Origin: Kutzneria sp. 744
GTDB taxonomy: Bacteria > Actinomycetota > Actinomycetes > Mycobacteriales > Pseudonocardiaceae
DNA length: 57,020 bases
Direction: 5' to 3'
Assembly (NCBI RefSeq): GCF_000568255.1
Contig: NZ_KK037166.1
Span: forward strand, 2,665,429 to 2,722,448
The notes under the pieces are model-generated. The model was given only the letters and a program-made list of their open reading frames with translations, was not told the origin of the DNA and did not search any database. The position numbers were made by a program, and so were the translations under genes. Each line of letters opens with the position of its first letter. The first letter of the stretch is position 1. Shown piece after piece: positions 55,352-57,020 of this stretch.

Positions 55352-57020
55352 ACCGCCTCCGGCGCTGGGCGTTAGCCCGTCTGGGGGTGTGGTGGGCTCG
55401 GAGGGCCGAATCGGGCACACCGCCCGGGCCGATGGCCGCCCGAATCATCCTGCGCGCCGTGAACACGGAACCGACGGCTGAGGACCGCATCACGCTTCTG
55501 CGCGCACTGGCCATGGCCGACAGCCGCACCGAGGACAATGCGGTGATCCTCTACTCGTTGTCCTTGGCTCAGTGGGAGCGGTTTTCGGAAACGGAAGACA
55601 AGAGCTTCGCCGCCGACTCCATCCACACTGCACGTCTGGCCTTCGCCGCTGCACGAGCCGACAGCGCACGGAACATCGAACTGCTCGAGACTCTCGCGGT
55701 GTGGCTGGTCGAGCTGGCCAACGCCGCCGCCGACAGTGACCTGTTCGACGCTGCGGTCGAGGCGGCCAGGTCGGCGCTCGCCGCCGGTGGCGCCGACCTC
55801 CATGTTCTTGGCACGGTGCTCCGGTTGCGCTTCGATCACGGCGGCCAGGTCGCAGATATCGAAGAGGCGGACCAGGTGCTCACGGACGCCGTCCAGCTCG
55901 GTGACCATCACGGCGGCGCGACCTCGGCGACGCTCGCCGAGTTGGCGCATGTGCTGGATTTGCGTCACGAGGTGACCGGTGACGCCGACTACGCCCTCCG
56001 TTCGGTGGAGTACTGGCGTCGCGCGGTGGGCCTGACCGAGCCAGGTGACGAATGGGAGCAACCCAGACGCGCCCGGTTGGCCCAGGCGCTGCTCGAGAGT
56101 TTCCGACTCGACGGACCAGGCACGCCGGGGGAAGCCCTGACCCAGGTTCGGTTGGCGCTGTGGCCGACGCCGACCGGGCCAGACTACGAGACCTGCCACA
56201 CCGCCGCCCTGACGCTGCTCGCCTGTGCCCAACTGCTGGAGCACACCACTTCCGGGGACCTCTTGGCGCAAGCCGAAGCCGCGGCACGCTCGGCGGTCGA
56301 CGCGGCGGAGGCTGATGACGACGAACACCAGGTCCTCCAGGGTAAGGACCTACTCGCCACAGTGCTGCACGCGCGGTTCGAGCGCACCCGCGAGCGCGCT
56401 CAGCTGGACGCGGCGATAGCGCTGAGTACCGAGGTGGCCGAGCACGCCGGGATCGACCATGACGATCGAGCAGGCCGGCTCACCAACCTCGGCACGGCGC
56501 TGCTGGAACGATTCATGGCTTTCAGTGATGTGGCTGATCTCGACGCCGCGGTCGACGCCCATCGTCTCGCTCTCACCGAGATTGCGGATGACCACCACGA
56601 CCGAGCGCGCTACCTGAACAACCTGAGCGTGGCGCTGTGCCGGCGGCACATCGTCCGGGGCAGGGACGCGGACCTGGCGCAGGCCATTCGGCTCGGCGAG
56701 CAGGCCGCGTCAGCGCCACAGGGCGGCGTCGAGCGCGCGCTGCGCATGAGCACCCTGGGGGACGCACTGTTCCATCGGTTCGCGCGATTCGGCGATGTCG
56801 CCGATCTCGATCGCGACATCGACCTGCTCCGGGCGGCGATCGGCCTCATGCCCGCCCGGGACTCGGATCTGGTGGGGCTCATGTCGAACCTGGGAAGCGC
56901 GCTGCACTTCCGGCATTCGTGGCTGGGCGGTCTGGACGATCTTCGCGAGGCACTGGGCATCCTCGACGACGCTGTGACCATCAGCGTACCGCCGGCCGTG
57001 CGCTCGACCGTCGTGGACGC
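55348..57020 (+). CDS. TPR-repeat protein, probable CHAT/caspase effector, 3' partial
   Basis: The frame opens at GTG 55348 (VNRLRRWALARLGVWWARRA) and has no stop through 57020, giving 557 visible codons. It consists of TPR-like helical pairs, with repeated units such as AGRLTNLGTALLERFMAFSD and LDRDIDLLRAAIGLMPARDS, the pattern that precedes a CHAT (caspase-like) protease domain in actinobacteria. The protease domain would lie beyond the window, so its catalytic residues cannot be checked. With the CATRA and CATRA-associated genes it forms a recognisable conflict module. Confidence 0.75.
   Translation, partial: MNRLRRWALARLGVWWARRAESGTPPGPMAARIILRAVNTEPTAEDRITLLRALAMADSRTEDNAVILYSLSLAQWERFSETEDKSFAADSIHTARLAFAAARADSARNIELLETLAVWLVELANAAADSDLFDAAVEAARSALAAGGADLHVLGTVLRLRFDHGGQVADIEEADQVLTDAVQLGDHHGGATSATLAELAHVLDLRHEVTGDADYALRSVEYWRRAVGLTEPGDEWEQPRRARLAQALLESFRLDGPGTPGEALTQVRLALWPTPTGPDYETCHTAALTLLACAQLLEHTTSGDLLAQAEAAARSAVDAAEADDDEHQVLQGKDLLATVLHARFERTRERAQLDAAIALSTEVAEHAGIDHDDRAGRLTNLGTALLERFMAFSDVADLDAAVDAHRLALTEIADDHHDRARYLNNLSVALCRRHIVRGRDADLAQAIRLGEQAASAPQGGVERALRMSTLGDALFHRFARFGDVADLDRDIDLLRAAIGLMPARDSDLVGLMSNLGSALHFRHSWLGGLDDLREALGILDDAVTISVPPAVRSTVVD

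Overview
This is a GC-rich actinomycete chromosome segment. The EspG/ESX-type genes, CATRA/CHAT conflict genes, an XRE-NB-ARC-TPR regulator and many GTG starts with 4-bp gene overlaps suggest a multicellular actinobacterium, perhaps a Pseudonocardiales member; the genus is inferred, not shown. No rRNA or tRNA was recognised. The window reads as an accessory and defence island with insertion sequences.

Layout. 0-8.6 kb: end of an EspG-like gene, a nested insertion (a frameshifted IS30-type element inside an IS3-type element), then an Rhs protein with an ESX-like N-terminus, a variable toxin tip, an immunity candidate and a displaced second tip/immunity pair. 8.6-12.7 kb (minus): three overlapping genes of unknown role, one with a degenerate P-loop. 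13.2-13.8 kb: frameshifted imuA remnant. 13.9-15.6 kb (minus): PIN protein and XRE-ImmA protein. 15.6-29.3 kb: complete class 1 DISARM locus (drmD-drmMI-drmA-drmB-drmC), divergent from XRE-ImmA across a perfect palindrome. 29.3-32.4 kb: a ubiquitin-like protein, an E1/ThiF protein and a zinc-binding DUF6527 protein, divergent from a second XRE + ImmA pair. 33.2-38.5 kb: a DUF262/DUF1524 (GmrSD-like) protein and an HsdM-like protein with an SPPF motif and a HEPN-like tail. 38.6-43 kb: an integrase-core IS, a SLATT/DUF4231-like protein, a direct repeat with short iterons, and an ISL3-type IS.

43.2-50.1 kb (minus) is one tightly coupled operon: an unlisted 49-aa peptide, a class I isoprenoid-synthase-like enzyme, a methyltransferase, a UbiA prenyltransferase, a small membrane protein, a second methyltransferase and a membrane NACHT ATPase. 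It faces an XRE-NB-ARC-TPR regulator. From 52.7 kb to the end lies a CATRA-type conflict locus: a CATRA/glycosyltransferase fusion, a CATRA-associated small protein and the N-terminal TPR part of a probable CHAT/caspase protein cut by the window edge.

The genes fall into three working groups: polymorphic toxins probably exported by an ESX pathway, stacked antiphage systems each next to an XRE/ImmA regulator, and a possible terpenoid or prenylated-metabolite pathway with a STAND ATPase in the operon. Functions are assigned from motifs and family resemblance read by eye; no database search was possible.
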